This document shows, in pieces, positions 6,731 through 15,826 of a stretch of DNA of 43,180 nt. The first letter of the stretch is position 1. The number at the start of each line of letters is the position of its first letter. The stretch is from Sulfuricurvum sp. Lineage in GTDB: Bacteria > Campylobacterota > Campylobacteria > Campylobacterales > Sulfurimonadaceae. Below the pieces are notes generated by a model. The model ran no database searches, had not been told where the DNA came from, and saw only the letters and a program-made list of their open reading frames with translations. The stretch lies in contig NZ_JAQTYM010000015.1 of assembly GCF_028688295.1 (NCBI RefSeq), positions 1 to 43,180 on the forward strand, read 5' to 3'. A program made the position numbers and the translations under genes.

Positions 6731-8515
6731 TTACTTGCCGGAGGGTTGAAACTCCGGTACAATCTTACGCAACCCTTCAATGGTATTATCACTGAGTATG
6801 AGCTTTTCGATATCTTCTTGTAGTGTATCAATCGGATACACGGTTGAGCGGGCTATCATGATTGATTCAAACGAAGTTTTTTGTTCACTCTCATCAATTA
6901 ACAGTTCTTCATAAAGTTTTTCTCCAGAGCGCAGTCCAGTCGTAACCATTTCGATAGGTCGTGTCGCATATAAGCGGATCATCGTTTTTGCTAAATCGAC
7001 TATTTTGACCGGTTCACCCATGTCAAGGATAAAGAGTTCTCCACCGCGTGCTATGGCTGCCGCTTGGAGAACGAGTTGACACGCTTCGCTTATCAGCATA
7101 AAGTATCGGGTCACTTCAGGATGGGTAATGGTGAGCGGACCGCCTTGTTCGATTTGGGATTTGAATTTTGGGATAACGCTTCCGCTGGAACCCAATACGT
7201 TGCCAAAACGTACCGAGACGATTTCACTTTTACGCGGATCAACGTTTTGAGCATAAAGTTCAACAACCCTTTTTGTAGCCCCCATAATGTTGGTAGGGCG
7301 AACTGCTTTGTCGGTAGAGATGATAACTATCTTGCTGACATCATTGGCAATAGCGCTATCGATCAGATTTTGGCTTCCGACAATGTTATTCATAACAGCG
7401 GCATGGGGATTTGATTCGCACAAAGGAACATGCTTATACGCTGCGGCGTGGAGAATGATATCGGGTTTAGTCGTGTTGATGATGCTGTCGAGTGTTTTAT
7501 AATCGATGATATTACATAAATGCAAAATCGCGTGAGGGAGTTTTTCACCGATTTGGTAGAGGTTGTATTCACTGTGATCGATCAGAATAAGTTCTTTAGC
7601 ATGAAAATGATGGCACTGTAACGCGATTTCAGATCCGATACTTCCCCCTGCACCGGTGATGAGAACGCGCTTGTTTTGAATAAACGATTCTATTGTCTGG
7701 GTGTCCAGATCTTTGGGATGACGGGCGAGCAGTTCTTCGACCGATAGATCTTCGATTTTGTTAAGGGTATCATCAAGCAAGCGAGTCCGCTTAATCTCTT
7801 GAATCCCCGCGTTAGTTAGCCGTTCATAGGTGTCACGAAGGTATTCGTTTGGGAGTGAACCATCGATAATGGCGGCACTAATACTCTGGCTATCGATTAG
7901 ATCGCCTATTGCTTCAAGGGGATAGATTTTGATGTTGTTAAGATACGATCCGACCATGTTGAGATTTTTATCTTGTACGGCAATGATGGCTAGAGGATAG
8001 TATTCGCGTGAACCCTCAAGGGTACTTTTTATAAGATTCGCCGTGTTGGAGGATATTCCGATAAGGAGAGTTGCTTTGAGTTGGTCATGTTCAATCGCAA
8101 AACCGTAGACCACCCTTTTTAAAAGACGAACTCCCCCTAAAAAGACAAATGAGAGAAACAAATCGATAATGATGACACTGCGGGGAAAAGGGGCAAAAAG
8201 AGTTGGTGAGAGGGTATGAAGGAGGGCAAATATTCCATACGCTAAGATAAGGGCAAAAAAGAGGTTTTTCGCTTCCGAAAGTGAATAAAAACGCCAGATG
8301 ATGGTGTAATTTTTGAATCGATGAATCAAAAAAAGTTTAAGGGCGATAAGGGTGAGTGCTACCGGTACAAAAGGGGTTAAAAATTCTGGGGGGATATCAA
8401 AATTAAAACGGAGAAGATACGCCGCATAAAGGGTGAAAAGGGATAAAGTGATATCGGACAAGAGGAAAAATAGAATCCGGTTTGCGCTGCTCGGGCGAAG
8501 CCATACCGGTCTCAT
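6731..8515 (-). CDS. pglF: UDP-GlcNAc 4,6-dehydratase, membrane-bound (PglF-like)
   Basis: PglF converts UDP-GlcNAc to the 4-keto-6-deoxy sugar, the first step to bacillosamine-type sugars. This 594-residue protein has about four N-terminal membrane helices (within residues 12-125), a CoA-binding-like Rossmann region, then an SDR dehydratase domain with GAGGSIG (288-294) and STDKAVRPTNIMGATKR. Met411 and Lys415 form MxxxK instead of the usual YxxxK, as in the large membrane-bound PglF/WbpM/CapD dehydratases. It is the last gene of the glycosylation operon and overlaps the aminotransferase by four bases. CapD-like capsule enzymes share this architecture, but the PglE/PglB neighbours favour PglF. 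Confidence 0.92.
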   Translation of the reverse strand: MRPVWLRPSSANRILFFLLSDITLSLFTLYAAYLLRFNFDIPPEFLTPFVPVALTLIALKLFLIHRFKNYTIIWRFYSLSEAKNLFFALILAYGIFALLHTLSPTLFAPFPRSVIIIDLFLSFVFLGGVRLLKRVVYGFAIEHDQLKATLLIGISSNTANLIKSTLEGSREYYPLAIIAVQDKNLNMVGSYLNNIKIYPLEAIGDLIDSQSISAAIIDGSLPNEYLRDTYERLTNAGIQEIKRTRLLDDTLNKIEDLSVEELLARHPKDLDTQTIESFIQNKRVLITGAGGSIGSEIALQCHHFHAKELILIDHSEYNLYQIGEKLPHAILHLCNIIDYKTLDSIINTTKPDIILHAAAYKHVPLCESNPHAAVMNNIVGSQNLIDSAIANDVSKIVIISTDKAVRPTNIMGATKRVVELYAQNVDPRKSEIVSVRFGNVLGSSGSVIPKFKSQIEQGGPLTITHPEVTRYFMLISEACQLVLQAAAIARGGELFILDMGEPVKIVDLAKTMIRLYATRPIEMVTTGLRSGEKLYEELLIDESEQKTSFESIMIARSTVYPIDTLQEDIEKLILSDNTIEGLRKIVPEFQPSGK

Positions 8516-9624
8516 AAGAGAGCCTTTCTAATCAAAGAGCATACCTTCTCAACATCATTATATTCCATCTGAGTTCCGCTTGGGAGGCAAAGTCCTTTTT
8601 GAAAGAGGGTCTCTGAAGTTGTGTTTTGAATTGACAATGCGCTGTTGAAAAGGGGCTGCAGATGCATCGGTTTCCAAAGAGGACGGCTTTCGATGTTGTG
8701 TGTTTCAAGCAACAAACGAATAGCATTGGGATCGGTATGTTCAAACGTGAGAGTACTCAGCCAACGATTTCCGCGAGCGTCCGGTAATTCGGGCATAAAG
8801 GCAATTTCTTCGATCCCTGTTAGCCCATTACGATACCATTCGAAAATCATCCGCCGTTTTTCAATCCGCTTTGCAAGAACTTCCATTTGTGCTACCCCGA
8901 TGGCGGCGAGGATATTGCTCATGCGATAGTTATAGCCATAGTCGGTATGTTCGTAATGGGGTGCATCATCACGTGCTTGGGTTGAATAAAAACGTGCTCT
9001 CTCGATGAGTTCTTTATGTGGTGAGACGAGCATCCCTCCTCCGGAAGTGGTGAGGATTTTATTGCCGTTAAAACTGAAAACCCCAAAAGTTCCAAAGGTA
9101 CCGCTTTGCTTAGCGTTGTAGGTTGCTCCAAGACTCTCTGCTGCATCTTCGATCAGTGCAATGCCGTGAGCATCGCAAAGTGCTATGATTTTGTCTAAAT
9201 CGGCGCATTGCCCATACAAATGTGTTAGGATGAGAGCTTTAGGTTTTTTAGGGGCTTTTTGGATAGCTTCTTCAAGAAGAAGGGGATCAAGATTCCAACT
9301 TTTTGTGTCGCTATCGATAAAAAAAGGTGTTGCATTTTGATACAGTATCGGAGAAATAGAACCGATAAAAGTGAACGAAGAAGCCAAAACAATATCACCT
9401 TCTCCAACACCAAGAACACGAAGTGCCAAATGGATTGCTGCTGTGGCACTGCTGAGGGCAAGGGCATTGGGTGAGAGGGTAAGATCACGGATACTTTGCT
9501 CAAATCTCTCCACCATTGGTCCAAGCGGGGCAATGTAGTTGCTCTCGAAAGCCTGTGCAATATACTCCTGCTCACGACCACTCATGTGGGGAGGGGAGAG
9601 GAAAAGACGAGGGTGGCTCACCAT
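8512..9624 (-). CDS. pglE: UDP-4-keto-sugar aminotransferase, DegT/DnrJ/EryC1 family (PglE-like)
   Basis: This PLP enzyme should transfer an amino group from glutamate to the PglF product, giving UDP-4-amino-4,6-dideoxy-GlcNAc. The 370 residues match the family length. LFLSPPHMSGREQEYI opens the protein as in PglE/LegC-type members, IEDAAESLGATYN holds the PLP-contacting Asp, and FSFNGNKILTTSGGG contains the Schiff-base lysine, Lys189. The start overlaps the pglB stop by one base and the end overlaps pglF by four, so all three are coupled. The exact sugar is inferred from the neighbours. Confidence 0.9.
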   Translation of the reverse strand: MVSHPRLFLSPPHMSGREQEYIAQAFESNYIAPLGPMVERFEQSIRDLTLSPNALALSSATAAIHLALRVLGVGEGDIVLASSFTFIGSISPILYQNATPFFIDSDTKSWNLDPLLLEEAIQKAPKKPKALILTHLYGQCADLDKIIALCDAHGIALIEDAAESLGATYNAKQSGTFGTFGVFSFNGNKILTTSGGGMLVSPHKELIERARFYSTQARDDAPHYEHTDYGYNYRMSNILAAIGVAQMEVLAKRIEKRRMIFEWYRNGLTGIEEIAFMPELPDARGNRWLSTLTFEHTDPNAIRLLLETHNIESRPLWKPMHLQPLFNSALSIQNTTSETLFQKGLCLPSGTQMEYNDVEKVCSLIRKALL

Positions 9625-11729
9625 TATACCTTCAGCTTATAAACTTTGCTTAATGGATCGAGAATGACCGGCTCAAAGAGTTTTGGATCGTATTGTTCAA
9701 AGACAAACATTTGAATATAGCTGGAGTTTAGATAAAAGTCATCGACGATTAAAAATCGTCCATAACTTGCCATAAAAATGATATTGAGTCCTTCTGAAGC
9801 AAAATGTTGTTCGTTGATATCGATTTTCTGTTCTTGGTTATAACCTACTTGATAGAAACTTTTGATCGGCACCTCTTCACGTCCAAGTTTTATCATATTT
9901 TTTTCTTTAATAATTGAGAGGCCATTTCCGAGTTCAACGCTTTTACCACTATCTTGAAACTGCTGTGTTGTATAAAAGAAAGGTTGTTGCAGTTTATTAT
10001 CCGGATTTTTAAGATCGAGATAGCTAAAGAGGGTAACCGTTGGGAGAATATCCATCATCCGAAGGGGGAGATAGAGATAGATGTCTCGTGTTGATTTTGA
10101 TAAAACGGCGTTACTGAGCTGTAAGTTAAGTATTAGATCATCGACCGTATCAGCTTTATAAGCAGTGAGCATTTCAGCGATGATAGCACTTTTGTTGTTT
10201 TCGTACCCTTTTTCGGTGTATTCAACTGCTAGGCGTGCGATGAGAGCACTATTTTGCTGAGGTTGAACCAAAATGTAGCTAGCAGGGTAGTTGATATCAC
10301 CACTGTGTTTTCCCCCATCGACGAGAGTTTTTACATCACTATAATAACGGATTGGGTAACCGTAGTCCCACCATGTGATGACATAATCTTCTGTATTTGA
10401 AAGCGTACCAAATTTCTCAAGTACAGAGACCTCTTTTGCGGTAAATACGGTCGGTGTCATGTATTCACGAATGTGAAGATAGTTAGGGTAAAGTGCTACG
10501 CCGCTAAAAACAACCAAGACGATAACACGGAGCCATCCTTTTTCTATCGGACGGGTGATGAGCATTAGCATATAAGCAAATCCGATAGCCATTGGAGCTA
10601 CCGCATAGATAGTAAAACGTAACCCTGCACTCATTGCGATAAACCCTAGCCCAATAAGCGGCAACGTAATCAGTAACGGTCGATAAGCGAGGATTGCTGC
10701 AACATAGCCGAGTAATCCTAAAACAAAAGTAATCGGATGTCCGCTAATCCGCTCGGCAAAAATTGTAAACGGAATATTACCTGCTTCACGAACGGTTTGG
10801 GCTACATTATAAAAATGGAGACCTGCATCATCGGAAACACTGTCTCGGAAAACATACCCTTTTAACTGCCCCCATATCGGATCAATTCCTCCAGTGAAAA
10901 AGTAAAGGGAAATAATAGCTATAAAGAGACCCCAAAACCATTTTTGATCAAGGGCAGTTTTGTAATGGAAAAAAGCAAAAATAGCGAGTGCAATGGCTAT
11001 TTTAATCCACATAGGAAGAGATAAAATACCAATGATGATAAAGAGGGAAATTTTATAAAAATGGTGATTACAACGCTCAAAAATGAGAGCATATAAAAGT
11101 GTCGTTACTAAGATCGCTGTATTGAGCGAATAGCTTTGAGGATACCACCATTGGGTGAGTGCAAAAGCGAGGGTGATCGGAAGTAAAAAGCGGTTACGCT
11201 GATGGGTGATCGCTAAAATAATCGCGTAGATAGCAAATAGAGGGAGTACGATAGTGAGCATGTCGGTATCGTAGTATCCAGTCATCGTACGATTGTAATA
11301 ACTATGAGTGACGCTGGCTAAAAGGGCGGCAATAAAACCGATCCCCGTTTGTCCTAAGGTTCTGCCGATTAAAATAATAGGGATAACAATCAAAGAGCCG
11401 AAGATAGATGGCATATAAAGAATCAGGGTCTCAAAGTTAACAGGAACTATTTGAGAGAGCCAAGCGGTTAGGAGGGAGATAGGTTCATTGATCGGAGAGA
11501 GATCATTTGGCTGATGGGAACCGGCGAGAATGTCACGTGCACCCTCAGCAAAGTAATAGCCGTCATTGGTGTTGATCATGAGCTCATTATTGTATTTGAA
11601 TTGTTCCATTCCTTGAAACTCTGCAACCCAGATATAACGCATTGAGAGAGAAAAAAGGTATGCGATAACAATCAGTAAAAGAGTGAATCTAAGTACGATA
11701 TGTTCTTTTGGAAGTTTGAAAATATCCAT
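9624..11729 (-). CDS. pglB: Oligosaccharyltransferase PglB (STT3 family)
   Basis: PglB moves the lipid-linked oligosaccharide onto Asn of periplasmic proteins. This 701-residue protein has about 11-13 membrane helices and a C-terminal periplasmic domain, close to the 713 residues of C. jejuni PglB. Catalytic signatures are all visible: NTNDGYYFAEG with Asp56, NRTMTGYYDTDML, VREAGNIPF with Glu315, ERISG with Arg327 twelve residues later, and WWDYG at 453-457. In Campylobacter PglB the equivalent of Arg327 selects an acidic residue at -2, so the acceptor is probably D/E-x-N-x-S/T. A 69-base gap with a possible promoter separates it from the HAD gene upstream. Confidence 0.96.
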   Translation of the reverse strand: MDIFKLPKEHIVLRFTLLLIVIAYLFSLSMRYIWVAEFQGMEQFKYNNELMINTNDGYYFAEGARDILAGSHQPNDLSPINEPISLLTAWLSQIVPVNFETLILYMPSIFGSLIVIPIILIGRTLGQTGIGFIAALLASVTHSYYNRTMTGYYDTDMLTIVLPLFAIYAIILAITHQRNRFLLPITLAFALTQWWYPQSYSLNTAILVTTLLYALIFERCNHHFYKISLFIIIGILSLPMWIKIAIALAIFAFFHYKTALDQKWFWGLFIAIISLYFFTGGIDPIWGQLKGYVFRDSVSDDAGLHFYNVAQTVREAGNIPFTIFAERISGHPITFVLGLLGYVAAILAYRPLLITLPLIGLGFIAMSAGLRFTIYAVAPMAIGFAYMLMLITRPIEKGWLRVIVLVVFSGVALYPNYLHIREYMTPTVFTAKEVSVLEKFGTLSNTEDYVITWWDYGYPIRYYSDVKTLVDGGKHSGDINYPASYILVQPQQNSALIARLAVEYTEKGYENNKSAIIAEMLTAYKADTVDDLILNLQLSNAVLSKSTRDIYLYLPLRMMDILPTVTLFSYLDLKNPDNKLQQPFFYTTQQFQDSGKSVELGNGLSIIKEKNMIKLGREEVPIKSFYQVGYNQEQKIDINEQHFASEGLNIIFMASYGRFLIVDDFYLNSSYIQMFVFEQYDPKLFEPVILDPLSKVYKLKV

Positions 11730-11763
11730 GGCTATTTTGCCTTTTTAGTCTTGTATAAAATTA

Positions 11764-11769
11764 GTTATA
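11764..11769 (-). promoter_or_regulatory. Possible internal -10 box before pglB
   Basis: TATAAC on the minus strand lies 35 bases before the pglB start codon, in the only sizeable gap inside the cluster. It may give pglB-pglE-pglF their own promoter. The evidence is weak. Confidence 0.3.
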
Positions 11770-11798
11770 GTGTATCTAAATGCGCCATAAAAATGGAT

Positions 11799-12443
11799 TT
11801 ACTTTTCGAAAAGATAATTTTGAATGAGTGGAATAATAGCTAAGCGGGAAGTTGTTTCATAGGTTGCGTTTGAAAGAATATCACGATAGATTCCGTATGA
11901 ATTTTTATATCTGATCGTAAGCCAATCCAACTGATTTGGAGCAAAAAAATCTTTTTTTGGATTATCAGAGCAATAGATAAATTTATTTTCATTTTTAAAA
12001 TGTTTCATAACCATTTCAAAAGGGAGCGGATTAGGTTTGGAAGTGTTATAAAGATCAGTAAAGATGGGATAATCAATCCATTTTGAAAGTCCCAGCACAT
12101 TGAACTTTTGGATTTGCATCTGTGCCATTCCATCGGTAATTAGTGCGGTAGAACCAAAGCTTTTGGCTTTGTTTAAAAGAATAATTGTCTCATCAGCAAG
12201 TGTGATATTCGGGGTATGGGTTCGATAGGTCAAAATGAGAAATTCAATAGAAATTTGAAGGTGAAAATGTTCTATCAGTTTATTAAAAATAGAACCGCTT
12301 CCTTCTTTTAAAAAAAGGTTCCACATAAAATCAAATGGTTCTTGCGGTACATTAGAAATACTCGAAGCAACAGCCCAAAATCCACTTTTTACAAAATCAA
12401 TTTCGTCATAGAGGGTATCATCAAGGTCGAATACGGTAACCAT
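11799..12443 (-). CDS. HAD-superfamily hydrolase
   Basis: This 214-residue protein starts with the HAD nucleophile motif FDLDDTLYDE (Asp6, Asp8). It has the second motif LITDGMAQMQIQK, a conserved Lys in TSKPNPLPFEMV, and an acidic third motif CSDNPKKDF. The cap fits subfamily IA phosphatases. It should remove a phosphate from a small metabolite in the cytoplasm. Within this cluster it may act on a precursor of the ATP-grasp acyl donor or on a sugar phosphate, but that is inference. It lies one base after the methyltransferase stop. The base composition is AT-rich compared with pglB. Confidence 0.82.
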   Translation of the reverse strand: MVTVFDLDDTLYDEIDFVKSGFWAVASSISNVPQEPFDFMWNLFLKEGSGSIFNKLIEHFHLQISIEFLILTYRTHTPNITLADETIILLNKAKSFGSTALITDGMAQMQIQKFNVLGLSKWIDYPIFTDLYNTSKPNPLPFEMVMKHFKNENKFIYCSDNPKKDFFAPNQLDWLTIRYKNSYGIYRDILSNATYETTSRLAIIPLIQNYLFEK

Positions 12444-12444
12444 C

Positions 12445-13185
12445 TTATCTTCTTACTGCTTTACAAAACAAATTAGATGTTTCAAACATTTTTGCATCTT
12501 TTAATCGGATGAAATAGGGTATGATTTTTCCTACTTTTAAAAGATCAAATAAAATAAATACTCTTTGAAATAAGCAACTTCCATCAAACTCTATGACCGT
12601 AAATCCATTATTCTTTAGTAAATTTTCCAATTCAATTTTTGTAAAGTGCTGGTGCCACTTTTTTTCTTTTTCAACATCACCAATCAATCCATTTTGGTTA
12701 TTGAGATATCTATATTCATATTCTTCTTTGCTATGGTTTAATACATAACAATACTTATGTAGTGTAGGAAATAAAAATTTGAAATTACCCGCGTCTAAAA
12801 AAGAAAATAAATTTTTTTGAGGTGTTGTAATGATCAAAACACCCTCTTTTTTTAACACTCTATGTATTTCCCTCAGAACTTTATCTTGATCATGGATATG
12901 TTCAAGAACATCCAATATCGTTACATTGTCAAATTCATTATTTGCAAAAGGTATGTTGTCCTCAAAAAAAGTTATTTTTTCGTTATAAGGATTTTGAAGA
13001 ACAATATCTTTATTTTTATCTATACCCATATACTCCAAAGTTTTTCTTTCTTTACATTGATGTAAAAACATCCCATCATAACATCCGTAATCTAGGCATT
13101 TTGAGCCTTCAGATAAATTTTCAAAAGCATAACCGTATCTGTCATAATTAAAAGGGTTGCTAGAACTAAGGTGTGTTCGCATGCG
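12445..13185 (-). CDS. Class I SAM-dependent methyltransferase
   Basis: The protein carries the SAM-binding motif I as CLDYGCYDGMF, then FDNVTILDVLEHIHDQ and an REIHRVLKKEGVLIITTPQ segment typical of the Methyltransf_11/23 type. It probably methylates a sugar or the acyl decoration of the glycan. An upstream in-frame ATG at 13200 exists, but the ATG at 13185 has a GAGG ribosome site at good spacing and gives a smaller overlap (20 bases) with the ATP-grasp gene, so I chose it (246 residues). The gene is strikingly AT-rich with many poly-A runs, which suggests acquisition separate from the pgl backbone. Confidence 0.85.
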   Translation of the reverse strand, partial: RMRTHLSSSNPFNYDRYGYAFENLSEGSKCLDYGCYDGMFLHQCKERKTLEYMGIDKNKDIVLQNPYNEKITFFEDNIPFANNEFDNVTILDVLEHIHDQDKVLREIHRVLKKEGVLIITTPQKNLFSFLDAGNFKFLFPTLHKYCYVLNHSKEEYEYRYLNNQNGLIGDVEKEKKWHQHFTKIELENLLKNNGFTVIEFDGSCLFQRVFILFDLLKVGKIIPYFIRLKDAKMFETSNLFCKAVRR

Positions 13186-14122
13186 TAAGGACCTCGGCAT
13201 CGTATCGGAGCATTGTTAGGGTGTCTTCCCAGCTCTCTTGATAAGTGAGTTTTTCACCCATCATTTCTCGTATCATCAGTTCAAAAATATTCATTCCAGC
13301 ATGATAGCTCAGGGGGTATCCTCCTCCGACGCGAGGATTAATCTCAATAAAAATCAGTTTTTGGTCAGAGGTTTTAAATAGCTGAAGGGTCATAGGCCCC
13401 CAAGCTCCTTGCAATGACTTAGATATTTTTTTGACCTCTTTAATGATATTTTGCTCCTTGCAGGTTATTGATTTACTCACTTCACCCGCACGTACTTCAA
13501 GACGTTTGCGAGGGATGATGGCAAGAGGTTCTTGAGCTTTTGATAGATAAAAATCGACAGTATATTCTTCTCCCACCACCAGTTCTTGGAAAATATAGCT
13601 TTTGTTTTCTCGGTAAAGGGCAGATGCCTCTTGGTACGATGAGACTGGACTCGCACCAAGAGAGCAGCTAGAATTGTCTAATTTGGCGAATAAAGGATAA
13701 TTACTGTGTTCTAAATCTGCGATGATACGAGGTGTATTAAATCCATTGGAAACAAAAAATTCAAACGTCGAGCTTTTGAGATAAAAAGTATCGCATATGC
13801 TTTTTTCGGATACGGCGATGATAATACCGTGATCGACAAAAGATGCTTTTAAATCGGCGAGTATGGAAAGCTCGGTATCAATCGTCGGTATAATTAACAT
13901 AATGGTATGACGAATACAATAATTAAGGAGAAAAGGGCCGTAGCTTGGATCGTTGACACGCGGAGCTTTTGCATAAAAATCGGCAATTTGACACGCTGCA
14001 CTAAGATCGGGGACCATGTCGATTGCGTATACTTTTCCATCAGGTGCAAACCGTTTGAGGGTTTCTTGTGCGAAACGGATCAAACTAACACGTCTGCCTG
14101 CAGAGGTGATGAGAATATTCAT
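13166..14122 (-). CDS. ATP-grasp enzyme (carbamoyl-phosphate-synthase-like), probable sugar N-acyl ligase
   Basis: This 318-residue protein begins [20 protein letters not shown], the pre-ATP-grasp fold of the CarB-like/PylC-like group. It has [16 protein letters not shown] for nucleotide binding and [18 protein letters not shown], the metal-binding ENP-like segment. Such enzymes join a carboxylate to an amine through an acyl phosphate. It overlaps the pglC start region in the order pglC then ATP-grasp by four bases. In Neisseria an ATP-grasp domain is fused to the phosphoglycosyltransferase (PglB2) and produces a glyceramido sugar. I infer that this enzyme acylates the 4-amino group made by PglE. 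The acyl donor is unknown. Confidence 0.85.
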   Translation of the reverse strand: MNILITSAGRRVSLIRFAQETLKRFAPDGKVYAIDMVPDLSAACQIADFYAKAPRVNDPSYGPFLLNYCIRHTIMLIIPTIDTELSILADLKASFVDHGIIIAVSEKSICDTFYLKSSTFEFFVSNGFNTPRIIADLEHSNYPLFAKLDNSSCSLGASPVSSYQEASALYRENKSYIFQELVVGEEYTVDFYLSKAQEPLAIIPRKRLEVRAGEVSKSITCKEQNIIKEVKKISKSLQGAWGPMTLQLFKTSDQKLIFIEINPRVGGGYPLSYHAGMNIFELMIREMMGEKLTYQESWEDTLTMLRYDAEVLTHANTP

Positions 14123-14727
14123 GATATGTGCCCGGTAAATTTTTCCATCGTTGTTTCCCCTTCTTGGGAAATTCCTTCCCGTATAAATACTTTTGCAAAT
14201 GTTTGAAAAAAGATTTTAAGATCAAACCAAAACGATATATTTTTGACGTAGTCAACATCATACCGAAATTTCTCTTCCCAGCTAATCGCATTACGCCCGT
14301 TGATTTGAGCCCATCCTGTAATACCGGGTTTAACATCATGTCGACGTGATTGCTCTAGAGTGTAGAGCGGCAGATATTCCGCTAAAAGAGGGCGTGGGCC
14401 GATGAAGCTCATCTCCCCTTTGAGGACATTAATGAGTTGGGGGAGCTCGTCCAGACTGAGGCTTCGGACCCATTTTCCAACCCCTTTTAGACGTAAGCCA
14501 TCACTGAGTAATTCTCCATTTTTATCTTTTTCATCGCTCATCGTACGAAACTTATAGATAGTAAAAATTTCCCCATGCAATCCGGGACGTTGCTGAGTAA
14601 AGAATATAGGTCGACCCATACGAATAGCGATTATAAGTGCAGTTAAAAGGATAATAGGAGAAAAAAGGATCAGTAAAAACAATGCACCAAAACGATCCAA
14701 TAAAGGTTTGATGAGGTTAACGTACAC
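14119..14727 (-). CDS. pglC: Phosphoglycosyltransferase PglC (bacterial sugar transferase)
   Basis: PglC transfers the amino-sugar 1-phosphate from UDP to undecaprenyl phosphate at the inner membrane. The protein has the re-entrant hydrophobic helix [14 protein letters not shown], then [24 protein letters not shown] and [14 protein letters not shown] chose the GTG at 14727. It gives 202 residues, places the catalytic Asp-Glu dyad at residues 93-94 exactly as in C. jejuni PglC, and makes the start read M-Y-V-N-L-I-K like that protein. A longer frame reaches an ATG at 14778 but would overlap pglA by 62 bases instead of 11. It overlaps the ATP-grasp gene by four bases. Confidence 0.93.
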   Translation of the reverse strand: MYVNLIKPLLDRFGALFLLILFSPIILLTALIIAIRMGRPIFFTQQRPGLHGEIFTIYKFRTMSDEKDKNGELLSDGLRLKGVGKWVRSLSLDELPQLINVLKGEMSFIGPRPLLAEYLPLYTLEQSRRHDVKPGITGWAQINGRNAISWEEKFRYDVDYVKNISFWFDLKIFFQTFAKVFIREGISQEGETTMEKFTGHIS

Positions 14728-15826
14728 GATGCAGTCCATACACTTCGAGATGTTTGTTGATAATTGTACTGATATCAAACTCGTTTATCGCTTTCTCTCT
14801 TCCCGCTTTTCCCATCTGCTGTGCCAAAGTAGGGTCCATAATCAATTTTTCGATCGCTTTTGAGAGGGCAGCTGAATTTTTAGGAGGGATGATAAAACCG
14901 TTAACCCCATCATCTACCGTCTCTCGACATCCTACGACATCGGTGGTTACGATCGGCAATCCCATGCTAAGAGCTTCCATGGAGGTGCGTGGCAGCCCTT
15001 CCCGATAGCTTGGTAGGACAAAAATATCGCTTTGAGAGAGGAGATGTCGGATATTGTCTTGATGTGCGAGATAGTGGATAGAAGATTGAGTCCTCATGAA
15101 CTCTTCACTCAGGCTAAATCGGTTTCCTGCATCAGGGGAGCCTATAAACTGAAAGGTCACTTGGGGATATTTTTGACTAAGAAGTGTTGCCGCTTCTATA
15201 AACTCTAATACCCCTTTGTGTTTGATCGCACGCCCTATCATCGTTACACGGAAACCTTCATCTATCTTTGGTCCGGGATGCCATGCTTGGGTATCAATAC
15301 CAACCCCCTTCATCCTAAAAACTTTTTCAGGAGTAATGATTTTTTTAGAGATTAGATACGCTGGATCGTCTTGATTGACGAACATAACGGTGTCGGAGAG
15401 TTTAAAAATACGGGTATAGAGAAATTCTATGAGAGTACGAATAGCACGGCTTTTGAAATCATTTTCGAGATAAAAACTTCCAAGCCCCTCTACGAGGTTG
15501 ATTATGCGGGGAACTTTGGCTAACACTCCTGCGATAGTGCCGTAGATATTGGGTTTTGCGGTGAAGGTATGCAGTATATCGAGCTTCAGCGGCAAAATCG
15601 CATCATAAATATTACGAATAGATCGGATCTCTTTGATGGGATTGAGGCTTGAGCGTTCAATGTCGTAGGGAATATGCGTCACATTGTGTTGCGCAAATCT
15701 TCCGCTTACCTCACCGCTTGGACAGATAGCATAAACTGTATGTCCCTGTCTAACGAGTTCTTGCATGATCGGCAAGCGGAAAAGCCAAAGATTGTAGTCC
15801 AAGTGGGAGAGAAAGCCGAAGGTCAT
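14717..15826 (-). CDS. pglA: GT4 glycosyltransferase, PglA-like
   Basis: PglA adds the second sugar (GalNAc in C. jejuni) to undecaprenyl-PP-linked amino sugar. The 369-residue protein has a GT-B fold: [20 protein letters not shown] resembles the PglA start, [11 protein letters not shown] and LVEGLGSFY follow, and the C-terminal lobe holds the E-x7-E motif [11 protein letters not shown] (Glu276, Glu284) and [14 protein letters not shown]. It lies directly before pglC in the operon, as expected for the enzyme that acts just after it. The donor sugar cannot be read from sequence. Confidence 0.88.
   Translation of the reverse strand: MTFGFLSHLDYNLWLFRLPIMQELVRQGHTVYAICPSGEVSGRFAQHNVTHIPYDIERSSLNPIKEIRSIRNIYDAILPLKLDILHTFTAKPNIYGTIAGVLAKVPRIINLVEGLGSFYLENDFKSRAIRTLIEFLYTRIFKLSDTVMFVNQDDPAYLISKKIITPEKVFRMKGVGIDTQAWHPGPKIDEGFRVTMIGRAIKHKGVLEFIEAATLLSQKYPQVTFQFIGSPDAGNRFSLSEEFMRTQSSIHYLAHQDNIRHLLSQSDIFVLPSYREGLPRTSMEALSMGLPIVTTDVVGCRETVDDGVNGFIIPPKNSAALSKAIEKLIMDPTLAQQMGKAGREKAINEFDISTIINKHLEVYGLHRVR

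Noticed and set aside
14728-14778. Longer PglC starting at ATG 14778
   Set aside because: The GTG at 14727 places the Asp-Glu dyad at 93-94 as in C. jejuni PglC and avoids a 62-base overlap.
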